This document shows, in pieces, positions 23,901 to 35,751 of a stretch of 64,000 nucleotides of DNA; positions within the stretch are counted from its first letter, which is position 1; each line of letters begins with the position of its first letter. The stretch comes from Bolinopsis microptera. Lineage: Eukaryota; Ctenophora; Tentaculata; Lobata; Bolinopsidae. The stretch is taken from positions 14,854,983-14,918,982 of the forward strand of contig NC_087077.1 of NCBI RefSeq assembly GCF_026151205.1, in the 5' to 3' direction. The notes beneath the pieces were generated by a model. The model saw only the letters and a program-made list of their open reading frames with translations, had not been told where the DNA came from and searched no databases. Made by a program: the position numbers and the translations under genes.

Positions 23901-26900
23901 CAAGTGAAAATTATTAAAAACCAGCGAGCTACAACTTTCGTCGCACATAAAAGGATTACAAGTCGAATTTTTATTTCAAGATATAATCATCATAAGGACA
24001 GCAAATGTGAAACTAACATTTTGAGTTCGTCGCCTGGGTGGATCTTGTTGCAGGCAGCTATAGGGCTCTCTTCTAGGATCCTCTTTATCAGTATACCACC
24101 TGTTCTCTTATCTCCTACTATCGTAGCACCCTAGTTACAGACAAATTATACAGTTTAGACGGGCGACATTGAGGAGAAGTATGTAATAACGTAACCGGAC
24201 GCATAGGACAATGCTTGGTCCAGAGCATTCTATCGGCTATACAGGGCGAGTATCATAATTGACACACATCTAGATGAATGCTGGATAGAAAGTGGACGGT
24301 GGCAAGCGCCTGACCACTTTTTAACCAAACCAACACTCACTATCTGACATCTGCTAAGTTTACGAAAGTAATGTGACAAATTTAACTACTTTCACCAGCA
24401 CCTCCCTAAACCATCCTTCGGTGGAGGGGCTATTAATTTTACTGTTAGCGCTGTAAACAATGCTATTATTATTTATTAACACTGTTAACATTGTGGTTAT
24501 TAACACTGTTATTGGGCCACATTAGCAGCTACAGCGAACAAAGTAAAGAAACAAGGGCAAAACAATATGACAAGTCACGACAGATTTAACGTATATTTAC
24601 ATTTTACACACGTTACAATACAAACACTGGTAATCTGCCAGCACCACCATTTTCTAACTGTGATTCATTGTTTTAGACATTGCATTACAGCACATTGCAT
24701 TTACAGTTTATCACAATACGGTTAGAAATAATTGAGAACTTTGAAATGGAGTGTCAAGTTGACGGGCACAACAATTGAGCCACTTACCAAACGAGTAAGG
24801 GGAAATGCCTGGATAGGAAGATGTTTAGATTTGCTACCGTGAGATAAGAGATTACTTAACTGCGATTAATTAGCTATTTATGTCACGGTACACACGTTGC
24901 AGGATTAATCGTTTACATCAACTGGCAGTCGTGATTTTAGATCATTTTATCCGGGCTATGATCGAATGAACTATGAACATGACTAGCCGATGAAAGGCTG
25001 AAAACTAATAATCGACGGCTACTTGAAAGACTAATAGACTGTCTAAATATTTGACGGAGTAACTTCTCACCAGAGATTGCTCATGAGTCTTGGTGAATCT
25101 GATAGTGACGATGTCATCATCATCCTCCTCAGGTGCAGGTTGCTTTATTTGCTCCCAGTTGTACGATGAAGCTGCTAGTTTGCTACTTTGTCCACCTAAC
25201 TTGTTCTGATTGAGATATAGTGTTAGAGCTAAGTAATAAGTACTTTATTCCCAGATAACCGGTTACTTTTAACCGAGAATAACTTCAATCAAATTTTACA
25301 CTGGCTATACTGCAAGATAACCCCAGAAATCTAAAAAATGTCAATTCGCACCGAACATCCCCCTGATAAAACCCCTCTACATTTTGTGGTTGGTATGAAC
25401 GATACAAACCCTGATATTATGAGTATGTTCACTGAACATTGTTCAGCCTCTAATTTATTGCTTATAATCAGCTGTGGACAGCAAAAAACAAATCTAGAAC
25501 TGGAGAATGAGTTCAATCCGTAATAAAGCTGAAAAAATAAGCAGAAACTTTTGTTAGAAACGGTATTTACGTACCTCATTATTAACATTTTGAACATTTC
25601 CGAGATGAGGAGTACTTTGTGAGAAGGCCTTATCCCCAGTTGTTTTCAGAGCCTGAAACAAAGCACTTTAAAAGATACGAGAGAGTGTGAAAAAAGGCAA
25701 ATTTAAAATTGTAATTATGACAGAACTGAAAATTATTACGATGCTTTTTGTTAGTAAAACGTCGGTGAAAAGTCAGTGAAAATAACCTCATGTTTGCGGT
25801 ACTGTTGAAGTTGGATGTAGTCAAAGTCTTCTAATAAACTATCACACTTTTTCATCTGATGCTGCATAACAGCAATAGACTGAGTCCTCCGATGAATGTT
25901 AGTACCAGTTAGCCCGATAATGTAGTCATTAAATACAGCATCATAGGGTCTCTGGTGAGTATCCGAGAAGGACACATCATCAGGATCAGAGTCGTAATGG
26001 TGGAGGAAATCAGACTCCGCTCTGCTGAGTGGAGGAGTTGAGAAGAACACTGAGTCGCAGATCCCGGAAAGAGAGGACAGGACGAAGGAACTGTCGTCAG
26101 TGCTGTCTCTATCATACCCGTCATCATGATCATCAGTATTATCTTCTGGTTCCTTGATCTTATCAAGGGATGTATCTAAAGACTTGTTGATCCTGTCAGT
26201 TGATGTAGCCATTGAGGAGCTTACATGGTCGGGGACTGTTGGTGGAGGTCCAGATGGGAGTTCCGGGCGAGAGGGAGCTGAAGAAGATGGTAGTTTAGGC
26301 CTGCTGTAAGGGGGTGACGTTTTCTTTTGTGTAATGAACGGTGTGGAGTGTGGTCTCGAAGGAGGATGGGCAGGTGCTGACATTTGGGGAGTATCTCTGG
26401 TAGCTCTTTTCTTCACCTTTATTGGCTCATCACACATTGAATCGTATCCGCCCCCGTCTGTGTCTGCACCTTTTCTTCGGGACATGAGATCTGAGGACAT
26501 ACTGTCATATCCTCCACCGTCTTCAGCTGCTTTAGTACCTTTCTCCGCCGAATCAGGCATTGAATCGTAACCACCTCCGTCAGCATCCAAAGAAGCCTTT
26601 ATTCTGATGGGAATTATGGAAATCTTTTCATTGTCTGTTCCTAAGGAATCATATCCTCCCCCATCAGTTTCCAAAGAATTTTTCCTCAGCAACATCTTTT
26701 CATCGCAAGAAGGCATGGAATCATACCCACCCCCATCGGCATCAAGAGAATTCTTTCTTTCTACAGAAGCCTTGAGGATTTGTTCATCACCACTCGTTAA
26801 GGAATCATAACCACCCCCGTGGTCGTCCAACGACGTTTTCCTTGGAAAAAGATTCTCATCACAAGATGACATGGAATCATATCCACCCCTACCTGCATCA

Positions 26901-29900
26901 AGGAACGCATCTTTCTCAAGGCTTTTCTCTGATTTCAGCGAATCATACCCACCACCATTACCATCTAAAGATGCTCTTGTCTTACTGTTTTGAGGTTCGT
27001 TGTTAGCAGAATCGCCTGACTTCAATGAATCGTATCCGCCTCCTTCGCTATCAACTGCACGACAATTATTTTTTACAAGCTTAGATTCGACAGATTGAAC
27101 CGGAACATCTATTTCGGGTTTAGAATGTGTTTGCGTTCGGTCTTTTTCTCTTGTCCGTGCTGAGTCTGAATCAAATTTGCTCACCGGAAACGCATTCGCA
27201 ATCTCATCGACGAGAAGAGCAAGATCATTCTTCTCTGAATGTTGAGCATTCTTTTGAGATACATTTTTTGGTCTTTTTCCAATTTTACCCGGTTTCTTAG
27301 ATCTCCCTTGCCGCTTTTGAGTCATCATTTCTGATTTTAGTTTACCATACTCTAAAGCAGCAGCACTTTGATACGATTTGAGTTGAAATCTATCGAGCGA
27401 GTTATTCAAATTCTTAGCCTCGGCGACAATATTTTCCCTAAAAGCAAGATCTGGGCTGCTCTGATATAATATCTTGATAAAGTTCTTGTTGAAGGATCTG
27501 CGCTGATGTATCCTTGCAGCGTAGAGCGCCAAAAGTGCTGCATCTCGCTCTTCTTCAGTCAAACTCCCACTGCTCGCTCTTTCTCGAACTCTCTCCGGTT
27601 TACTCCTTGATCTGTGTTTTGACGTTCTCTTTTTACTCATAAGCTCCATCTCTGTCGCCCCATTTAGAGCACGCTCTCTCATCTCAATCAATTGTTCTAT
27701 GGCCAAAACTTCATCAGAATCTACCGGATCGTTACTGAAACTACCTTCAAGATCAGCGACAAAATCCCCAATCAGACTGTCCAGTGTTGTCATGTTTTTC
27801 AACGTTTCAATCTCTGCATCCAAATCAGCCAAACCTGCGTTCATGGCTTCGCGATCAAGACTTGTAAGACTCTGTTTGTCAGTAGCATTGCTCAATCCTC
27901 GACTGTGATCTCGTCTCAAGAATTCGGGCTTCTGCACGTGCTGTAGTTCTAAATCACTGTCAATTTTGTTGAGGCCTTCAAAAAATTCAATGTTTTCGTT
28001 TATTGATCGAGTGAATATATCATCTTCGGCTTCAACAAAGAGCTTTAAATCCTTGTCCTGTCCTTGCTGAGAGAACCTTATTGAACGCGAAATGAAATCC
28101 TCGACCTCACCCTCACTCAAATCATCATCTTCATCATTAACTTCAATTTCTGACAAATTACCCTCTCTCCCAGCAAGAGACTCAAAGAACAGTACGTTAT
28201 CTTGAATAGCGCTCACAGGACGTTCATCGACCGGCTCAGCATCCTCTGACACCTCCCCAATACTCCTTCCAACAAAACTGTCGACAGCTTCCTGGTTAAC
28301 ATAATCATCCTCAGTTTCACTTGATTGCTGTCCCATCATGTCGTTCAAACTGTTGATCAGCTCATCCAGCCCCTCCGACACTGACCCATATCTCTTCAAA
28401 TCCCCGCCCTCCGAACCAGACTCTTCCAGTTCCTCCTCCTGCTCCAAAGAGGACTGGTCCGAATCATAAGGGGACTCCTCCAAAATACCTTCATACGGAT
28501 CAGAGGGATTGTAGCGGACCACGTTGTGAAGAGAGTCAGTACTGGGCTGAGTTACAATTAGTCGGGGGTTTGGGACGGGGGCTTCATTAGCATGGGGTAC
28601 TGGAGCTGGTCCTCTGTGAGAGGATTCTGGGACATGAACAGTGCTGGAGACCACTTCAGTAGTTCTGATATTAGTTGTCGTCACAACGTGAGCTGATGTC
28701 GTCACAACGTGAGCAGGTGTCGTCACAACGTGAGCTGGTGTCGTCACAACGTGAGCTGGTGTCGTCACAACGTGAGCTAGTGTCGTCACAACGTGAGCTG
28801 GTGTCGTCATGTCGTCAGTGTGTTCTGTCATATATCTGTCATTGTCGTCATATATCTTACTCTGTGTAGAACAGATAATTGGTTGTTCTGCAGTATCTCC
28901 CGAAGAAAACGCAGATCCTCGTGTTTTTCAGGTCCTAGTTTTTCCTCGAGATCGTTTATCGATGAGATAATGTTGTGGAAACCTAAACATTAGACAAGTT
29001 TTATAATTACGGGGGATATAACTGAAACTCGGAATGAGCAGAGGCAAGAAACTTGCCAACAAAGTAAAAATCTAATTAAAACCATAAATATGAACCTAAA
29101 TGATTTTTAAAAGGCTATTTCAAAAACTAAAAATGGTTGGCACAAAGCTCACAAAGGTGTGTACTGTGTACTGAGAGTAGAGAAAGTTGCAATTTTAATT
29201 AACACGGATATTAATAGCTTACACAAATAAACAAAAACTACTGTCTTGACAGCTTTCTGTTGGGGCTAGCTGCTGAGGGTGCGTCAGACAGGGAAATTAT
29301 GATTAAAGTTGTAAAAATGTTTATAAATATACGCATATTAGATCCATTTATGAACATATTTATAAATATACACATATAACATACATTTATAAACATATTT
29401 ATAAATATACAAATATTACATAATCATACACTCATAAACAGTACACTAGTGTGAAGGGACGAATATTACGGACGGAGGAACCTTTTCAAATTCTAAACTG
29501 TCGCAATCAGTAGGTGGTATTCTGTTAATGTGATTAAATAAGACTCACTGCTGGTTGAAGGTACGGATCTAGTCCGGGTCCGGTCCGGCTCAGATCCGGA
29601 ATATGGGGTGTACACAGCTCCGTAGTTCAGCTGGTCCGGTGCTGAGATGTAATCTCCATCCGACTGAAATAAATATAAACTATTTTTGAAAACGATTTCT
29701 AGAAGCACGTCCTTGCATAACGATTTAGCAAGTTGTTTTCTGTGATTGAGACCAATCACCAAATTTATGTGCATAAGTTATCGCCAGTGAAAAATGGTAT
29801 ACAAATATTGAAAGGAAACATTGTAGCGTCGAGGAACAATGACGTCAGTCGTCACATCTCATTAATGATGACGTCACATCTCATCATTGATGACGTCACA

Positions 29901-30101
29901 TCTCATTAATGTTGACGTCACATCTCATCATTGATGACGTCACATCACGGGTAAATATACTCACATCACAACCGTCTGAGTCAGGAATATCATGGTAGAT
30001 ATGGTCGCTGCTAGTTGCCCTGGAAAAGTACTCTGAACTGATTGAGAACACTTCACTAACTGGTCTGCTGGAACTCGGGCTACCCTCGTATTGATCTGAG
30101 C
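20964..30101 (-). CDS. PALS1/MPP (Stardust)-type MAGUK scaffold with giant repeat-rich exon; at least 15 exons
   Basis: Exons 5' to 3': 29965-30101, 29549-29663, 28861-28982, 25787-28546, 25575-25652, 25071-25199, 24018-24130, 23567-23705, 23290-23391, 22878-22963, 22472-22671, 22180-22260, 21869-22053, 21418-21549, 20964-21146. Phases match at every junction; about 1520 codons, 5' end not found. Order: acidic/serine-rich N-terminus; L27 domain (FHNIISSINDLEEKLG ... EDLRFLREILQNNQLSVL); 920-codon low-complexity exon; PDZ (DIVTIRFTKTHEQSLGATIV ... PGDELKMINNVPVAGKTVEE); SH3 (YFRAFFNYDPKKDTLNPCQD ... ESWWQAKKYG, GLIPSS); lysine-rich HOOK (KSKKSKKKKDFLF); guanylate kinase-like domain (RPIIITGAKYFGG, HTTKTDAEGYKHCSKKEF, GHYYGTSYESVRDLI, GKICLLDVHPQ) ending HPAWMPRRWLENT. 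The ATP loop is degenerate, as usual in MAGUKs. Such proteins organise apical polarity and junction complexes under the membrane. PALS1 is about 675 residues, so this is more than twice as long. The acceptor of the large exon (28546) is inferred from phase. Confidence 0.88.
26435..27048 (-). repeat. Nine GGGYDS-type protein repeats inside the large MAGUK exon
   Basis: Nine copies of a short motif, usually DGGGYDS followed by M/L and serine/acidic residues, spaced about 17-30 residues; several are preceded by KxSLDAD or NSLETD. One copy reads GRGGYDS. The repeat is degenerate at the DNA level, so it is kept as protein rather than being a recent DNA expansion. Likely a disordered region with repeated Tyr/Ser sites for phosphorylation or short-motif binding (inference). 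Confidence 0.85.
28675..28812. repeat. 21-bp tandem repeat in MAGUK intron after the L27 exon
   Basis: Six to seven copies of GTCGTCACAACGTGAGCTGGT. On the sense strand it begins about 45 bases after the donor of the L27 exon. It is open in the frame of the following large exon (PAHVVTT units), but the phase-compatible acceptor lies after it, so I treat it as intronic. Confidence 0.85.
29836..29946. repeat. About 26-bp tandem repeat carrying TGACGTCA (CRE) sites
   Basis: Five TGACGTCA palindromes in about 110 bases, separated by CATCTCAT[T/C]A[A/T]TG[A/T]-type spacers, in the MAGUK intron between exons 29549-29663 and 29965-30101, starting about 20 bases after the upstream exon's donor. Confidence 0.85.
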
Positions 30102-32191
30102 CTGAGATGACAAATAACGTATTTTAGATACTATATCATTTCATAATATTCCGTAGCACACGAAACACCCATAATTTTTGTTTGTACGACGATGAATTTA
30201 AATAATCCCACATGACATACGCGTTCTACAGTGATACCAAGTTGCAAATGTACAATTTCTATCGCATTTTCCCCTGCTCTGAGCTCCCATTAATAAGCTG
30301 TAACCATCCGGCACGACGAGCTGCTAATATTTGGTTGAAACTTGAAACTTGAAAGTAAACTATGCGATTATCGGAAAACAGTCCTAACTTTGGTTGGTTC
30401 GAGTTATTTTATATTGTAGTATTGCCAATCAACTGTGTTATTAACCCCAAATTGTGTGAAACTGTCATCGCAGATTACACGAAGACAGGATACGATATCC
30501 CCTCATATATTCAGAGAGCTATTAAGAAGAATAGTTTAGTGATATTATTAAGGGACATTGATTGGGCAGATTAAGTTCTACAGAAAGCAGTAAGATCTGT
30601 CTCTGTGATCAGGCTCCTCAACTGAACAGTGAGTTGCAGGTCAAATAATTCTCATGCAAGTTGGGCTGCAGTTGCACTACTATACAGTACAGTTGCACTA
30701 CTAGACATGGGACAGTTTAGCTACTAAACAGAGTATTTGATGCAGCAAGCTTTCTCATAATTCGGAGGAACAATTACATTTATCTCCCTCCTAGGATATC
30801 TCTTCAGACTAACTAACTCAGTAAACACACTCCACATTGACACCACTCAATCATATTATATAATCTCCTCTTCACTCCACGATCCCCCAGCTGAAAATTA
30901 TTAAAACACGTTGTACTTGTTTGAAAGCTTCTGAATCAAACAACCTGTTGTGTCACTGATATGTTCCAGAACCCCCCCCCCCCCCCCCCCCCAGTTTACT
31001 AAGTACTGAGTAAGTCAGTAATGGTTAATTTCACCATCTTTTAAATAAAAGGGTTAAAAGCACTGCTCAACAAGCTAAGTCACCATTTTAATTTATTTCT
31101 GTCACTCCTTGACATACATTAATAAAAGCATTCATATGTTATTTAACTCTGTAGTTAAAGCTTTAAGTATTATTTGTGCTATACTACAGCTTCAAGTGAC
31201 CAAGTTTATTGGTAAGATCCCAAGTCCTGATTAGATCCGTCGCTAAATGTCTTGTCTGCTGTCGAAATACATTAACGTACAAATTATTAATCACAATTCT
31301 AATGCTGTAGTCAGCCTGATATATTGTAATGATTCCGAATGACTGCGTTCTCGTTTTATATTGTTGCTATGAAATGTACAAAAAAATTATGATTAAAAAA
31401 GGATCTAACCAAAACTTAGGGCCCATCATAGGTTCCTCTCCAGTGTCCCACGGATCCGGACCATGTGATTACAGTTTACACTACAGGTTATATGATTCCG
31501 CGAGCAGTTGAGTAATACTTAAAAAGGAAGTTGAGTAATTATTAAAAAGGAAGTTGATTAGACTTAAGCTTCCATCCCCTGATGGGAACTCTCGAGCGTG
31601 CTTGAATTAAAATAATTAAAATTACTTCTGCGGATGTGAGAGCTTATTAAATTAAAGGCAAAACTTGAGTTGAGTAGAGATGACATCATGCACACCCTCA
31701 TTGTGTCAATTTCACTGAATTTATTTATTATTGATTAACTTTACAATATTATGTGGATGATGAGAAATTGATCTGTTCAATCAGTGTTATAAGACCTCGC
31801 ATGAATAACATTTATGCTTATAAACATTAAACAATGAAATGATAATAAAATACAGCTTTGCCATGGCTTTGGGACTGTATGTCATTTAGTTCTCCGTATT
31901 CTCTAATCTCAAAATTGTACAGGAAGTCGATATTTTAACTCTCAGGGAAGCAGAGAGAGCGGAGGGGGCTTCCTTGGAAATAATATTGTTGGAATTATTC
32001 CAAGAAATGAGAAATTTAATTAAATTTTAACCAAAACACATGCTGAGTAGATATGATGTCACGTGCAACGTGTCTCATCCTGCTATCCCACCCAGAATTG
32101 AGTTTTTTTATTTGTTAATATTTTATTGATCATTATTTAATTTTAATTTAGATTTAGTTTACCTTTTGGTGCGGATGCTCATGCAGTGGTT
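30102..32191. other. Upstream of the found MAGUK exons; no exon recognised
   Basis: The 5' exon(s) of the MAGUK gene should lie here or beyond, because the first recognised exon starts in phase 1 without a Met. A run of 21 C occurs at 30972-30992. Small open frames at 30362-30574 and 31329-31511 have no recognised content. Confidence 0.35.
30972..30992. repeat. Poly-C tract (21 bases)
   Basis: Uninterrupted C homopolymer; a similar tract of 22 C is at 51586-51607. Possible G-quadruplex on the other strand, and a place where assembly length is uncertain. Confidence 0.9.
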
Positions 32192-32933
32192 CTTTTGCGA
32201 TAGTGTAAACGCGATAGCTATAGCGCTATATGGCACGATCAAACGCCGTCTAGCGCTTGTTTGTGCTATTTAACACTAGCTAGCGCAAACTATAAATTTT
32301 CGATAACTATAAAAACTAAAAAGGTAATAATTATTTTAGTCTCTTGAGTCTTGACACTATTTTAGGGTTAGACAGGTTCCTGCTAGTTGCTCTAAATCTC
32401 TAATACCAACAAGTGCGTCACGTGATACGACGGTACGCGAAAGCCCATCGTGGTTCGGTGGAAACATTAGCTTTAATGATAAACTAACGTTAAGTTGCCA
32501 CGAACTTGCCTTTAGCTCTTAAACATATTTCCATAACAGAAAAATTAAAAAAAGAAAAATTTACTTACACAGATGGCCCTGAGGGTATGAAAGTTATCTA
32601 TTTCGGTGTATTTTGGACGCTAATTCCGAATCACCCCCCATGACGTAGGGTAAAAATGCTTCCCTAGGGTCACGTGACAGGCTAGTATAATTATAAAAAC
32701 ACGAATTCGATTTTTTTTGTTGAAATCTTTCAAATCGATCAATTACATACAAATTTACACAATGAATGAACAACATTAAATATTCTCAAAAGTATAAGAC
32801 TCCGATAAAATCAGATTTTCTAGGACAAAATGTATGTTATCAAAGGACCTGAGGGTCACCAAAACACAGATGTTGAGAGCAAAAAGCACCTCCTGCACAA
32901 GTATGGGCCCACGAATACTTGTTTAGGGCTCGG

Positions 32934-33007
32934 GTTAGGGTTAGGGTTGTGGTTAGGGTTATGGATAGCTTCGGGGTTATGGTTAGGGTTAGGGTTGGGA
33001 TAAGGGT
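32934..33007. repeat. Interstitial telomere-like GGTTAG repeat
   Basis: Several imperfect GGTTAGGGTTAGGGTT runs mixed with GTGGTTAGGGTTATGG. Resembles the common animal telomere repeat TTAGGG but is short and degenerate. Confidence 0.7.
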
Positions 33008-33176
33008 TTATGTAAAAACCGTTTTGCTCGGCTGAAAAACCATAAAACCAAAGTCACGTGATAATTTTTGGGCGAGCGAATTAGTAAGAGCCCAAACACT
33101 TACACACATTTTTTTTGCGCAATCTGGGGCTGCACTAAAAGTGTGAAGTGCTATTTTGAAATATGATACATTAGTT

Positions 33177-33270
33177 CTTAACGGGTGATACTCGTAAAAT
33201 ATCTGTTCGTCGACGAGTCCAACTCGGCGCGCGTCCTGGTAGTGGGTAGGTTGTAAACCTACAAATTAGT
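33177..33270. mobile_element. Single end of the MITE family found at 3846-4161
   Basis: Starts CTTAACGGGTGATACTCG, continues with TAAAATATCTGTTCGTCGAC, AACTCGGCGCGCGTCCTGG and GTAGGTTGTAAACCTAC, as in the element at 3846-4161. It has the complete terminal TTAACGGG that the left end of that copy lacks. Confidence 0.7.
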
Positions 33271-33836
33271 TCGAGCAAGTAGCTAGCGCTATTTGATGCT
33301 GGATATACACCATGACCATAGACATATTAATTCATATCAAAATATTTACAATTTAGCGCTAGCTACAAGCTAGCGCTAGCTGACAAGGCCAAGGTTTATC
33401 GCAAATATTTGAAACCGATATTTTGCGATAGTTAGCGTTAGCTAGCGCTAGCTGACGAGTAATATCGCAAACATTTGATTTTGAAATATTGCTCTGGTTA
33501 GCGCTAGCGATAACTATCACGTTACGATTTTTAGCGATAGCTAGCGCTAACTAGCGCTAGTTAGCGATAGTTATCGAATGGCGATCATGGTTTGAGGCGA
33601 TGGTTTGAGGCGATGGTTTGACTTTGAGGTTATAAGTATAACTATCGCAAACTATCAGGTTCGACTATGTCGCATAGCTGACGGTAACTAGCGCTAGATA
33701 GCGCTGGATGGCGCGATCTAGCGCGATTCAGTGCGAACTCAACTAGCACTATAGTTATCGAAAATTTATAGTTTGCGCTAGCTAGTGTTAAATAGCAGCG
33801 CTATCTAGCGCGTTTACACTATCGGCATCGCAAAAG

Positions 33837-34315
33837 GACAGATGCGGCTACCGAAAGCTTAAGTTAACTTATAGTTATACATCCTTATTCACCATTGAAT
33901 AAAAATTCTTTATTGTTACTGAAATATTCACTCTTACTAATTATTTAAGATAAATGTAAAGTTTTTTTGTTTCTATTTTAGGACCAAAAGTCATGCGAAA
34001 TAAAGATGAAAATTCAAATTTTTCTCGTTCAACTGCCTGCAACAATGCAGTCAGCATGTAATAAAATAGCTTAGGGTTGCAGTATACTTATAGATTATAA
34101 ACACTTTATAATTATAATAAGTAAATCGAAAAGAACTCCTACTTTTTGCCGAAATATTCAACTATACTGTTATGTTGTTCTCGGATAAATTAATAATCAA
34201 TTCGAATTAGTGGAACAGTTGTAACGTTCTCCAAAGTAAATCGATAATCAAGGACAGCAAAATTATTCGATAATAATGTGGTCTAAGTATTAACAGATAT
34301 TTCATAAGTTTATAG
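33837..34315. other. Upstream of the first paralogue gene
   Basis: AT-rich with no coding content recognised; the promoter of the gene starting at 34316 is expected here. Confidence 0.4.
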
Positions 34316-35233
34316 ATGAATGAGAATCCGAAAGAAGAGCTGGCGAAGTCGCCTGTCAAGTTAAATGAGGAAGTAATCGAGAGAATGAAAACAATACTCC
34401 ATCGTGATGAGACATTTTTTGATGTTTGGACGGAAAATAGGAACCTTGGGATTTCCAACAACTTAATTAAAGACTTAGAAAAGCATGAAAAAGAAGTGTC
34501 TAGAAAAGTAATCACTGCTGCCCACAAGTTTAGCACCCTCAAGAAGGAAGCCAAATGCTTACTTATTAGCTTGAAGCGCATAGCTGACCTGGCATTAGTT
34601 GGCTTCAGATGTGGAGTAGATGACGACAAGGTCTATAAGACATTTGCAGAGGATTTAGAAGATGAGATAATGAAAGAAACATTGGATGAAGTAGATAGTA
34701 CAAACAAAGCAGTGAAGGAGGCATTGCTTGATGTGGAATACTCTCTTAAAAAGGTTACTGGATATTGTGAAGAAAGGTCCACCCAGCTACCACCAGAAGA
34801 AATAAAGGCAATAAGTGAAAAGCGAGCGGATTATCTATATAAAATCGGGGGAATACTAACTATGATGAACATCCCGGCAGCGTTCCATCCAGCTGCACGA
34901 ATTGGTGCTGGGCTGGCAGGTTTTGCTATAAGTGTGACACAGACCGAGTCAGACGTGTCAACAATCAGAGAGACATTCCGAACAGCGACCAACCATCTGC
35001 AAAGTGCGGAAGAGTACTGGCGTCAGTTTCAAGGAAAGGTGGTGAGTTTGAATGAGGACCTTACTAAGTTTTCTAAGCATTGGGATAGCTTGAGAAATAA
35101 GATCCAGTTATCGGGTGGTTACTTTGCTTATTTGCTCGGAACCCAGGTCAAAGAAGATAAGGTTGGGTTTATGAAAGCGCTGGAGGGCATTATTAAAACG
35201 TGCAAAAAAGCTATCAATTCCAATGTTAGATAA
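34316..35233 (+). CDS. Unrecognised helical protein with central hydrophobic segment, paralogue 1 (305 residues)
   Basis: Single intronless frame from ATG at 34316. There is no signal peptide. The N-terminal 170 residues are charged and predicted helical (KHEKEVSRKVITAAHKFSTL, then FAEDLEDEIMKETLDEV). A hydrophobic, glycine-rich stretch about residues 177-206 (IGGILTMMNIPAAFHPAARI, GAGLAGFAISV) is followed by a long heptad-like region (STIRETFRTATNHLQSAEEY ... LNEDLTKFSKHWDSL). The gene at 36483-37551 shares this layout and many positions (FAED.., CG[V/L].D, K.G..LT[M/L]V?NI..AF.PA..IGAG.AG.A). A helical bundle with one membrane-seeking hairpin is also found in ClyA/Hbl-type pore formers and in apolipoprotein L, but the resemblance is architectural only and I assign no function. 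Confidence 0.7.
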   Translation: MNENPKEELAKSPVKLNEEVIERMKTILHRDETFFDVWTENRNLGISNNLIKDLEKHEKEVSRKVITAAHKFSTLKKEAKCLLISLKRIADLALVGFRCGVDDDKVYKTFAEDLEDEIMKETLDEVDSTNKAVKEALLDVEYSLKKVTGYCEERSTQLPPEEIKAISEKRADYLYKIGGILTMMNIPAAFHPAARIGAGLAGFAISVTQTESDVSTIRETFRTATNHLQSAEEYWRQFQGKVVSLNEDLTKFSKHWDSLRNKIQLSGGYFAYLLGTQVKEDKVGFMKALEGIIKTCKKAINSNVR

Positions 35234-35751
35234 ATTGAATCATAAAAAATCTACCAACAGACCTGACCGGAAAAACCATAATCAAAGATACTGTTATCAA
35301 CACAGAACGTATAATTGGACAATCTTGGTTGCAGTAAATATTCCATTTCAACTGTGCTGTGTGCTTTTTGAGTTAAATATTTTTAAAGAATACAGTGATT
35401 TAGTATTTCTTGGCCTTTAAATTTATTTTATTTTAAAAAGGATCATTCCTTTTTGAACTATGGGCTATCGGACATCTTAAGATGTAGAGCAGATTCAGAT
35501 AAAATGTTACTGTATCAATATGCTATAGTTGACTTATATAATGATTCAACATTTGTATCTTATGTCACAATTCCCTTGTAAGGAACAAAAATAATCGTCC
35601 ATCGAGTATTATCAATCCTCATTCCTCTAAACGAAAATAAATCTCAAAATTTGCTAGAGGTTATCAGGCAATACGATAAAACCAACAGCTAGCAAGGAAA
35701 CAAGTAAAAAAATTTCGTTAATATGCTATTTGATTAAACGTATATAATATG

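Larger units (their letters stand above)
32192..33836. mobile_element. Foldback element with AGCGCTAGC-rich arms
   Basis: Left arm 32192-32312 (CTTTTGCGATAGTGTAAACG ... CTATTTAACACTAGCTAGCG ... ATTTTCGATAACTAT) matches the reverse complement at 33751-33836. The stretch 33275-33740 is packed with the palindromic word TAGCGCTAGC and relatives. Inside lie a telomere-like (GGTTAG)n stretch and a single end of another MITE family (33177-33270), so elements are nested. No coding capacity. Confidence 0.55.

Noticed and set aside
28547-28831. N-terminal MTEHTDD and AHVVTT repeats as the start of the large MAGUK exon
   Set aside because: The frame is open, but the preceding L27 exon ends in phase 0 at a strong GTAAGA donor, and the first phase-compatible acceptor (CTCAG at 28547-28551) lies after these repeats. 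Kept as intronic, though an alternative start is not excluded.
32934-33007. Chromosome end or telomere
   Set aside because: The repeat is short, degenerate, internal and inside a transposon-like element.
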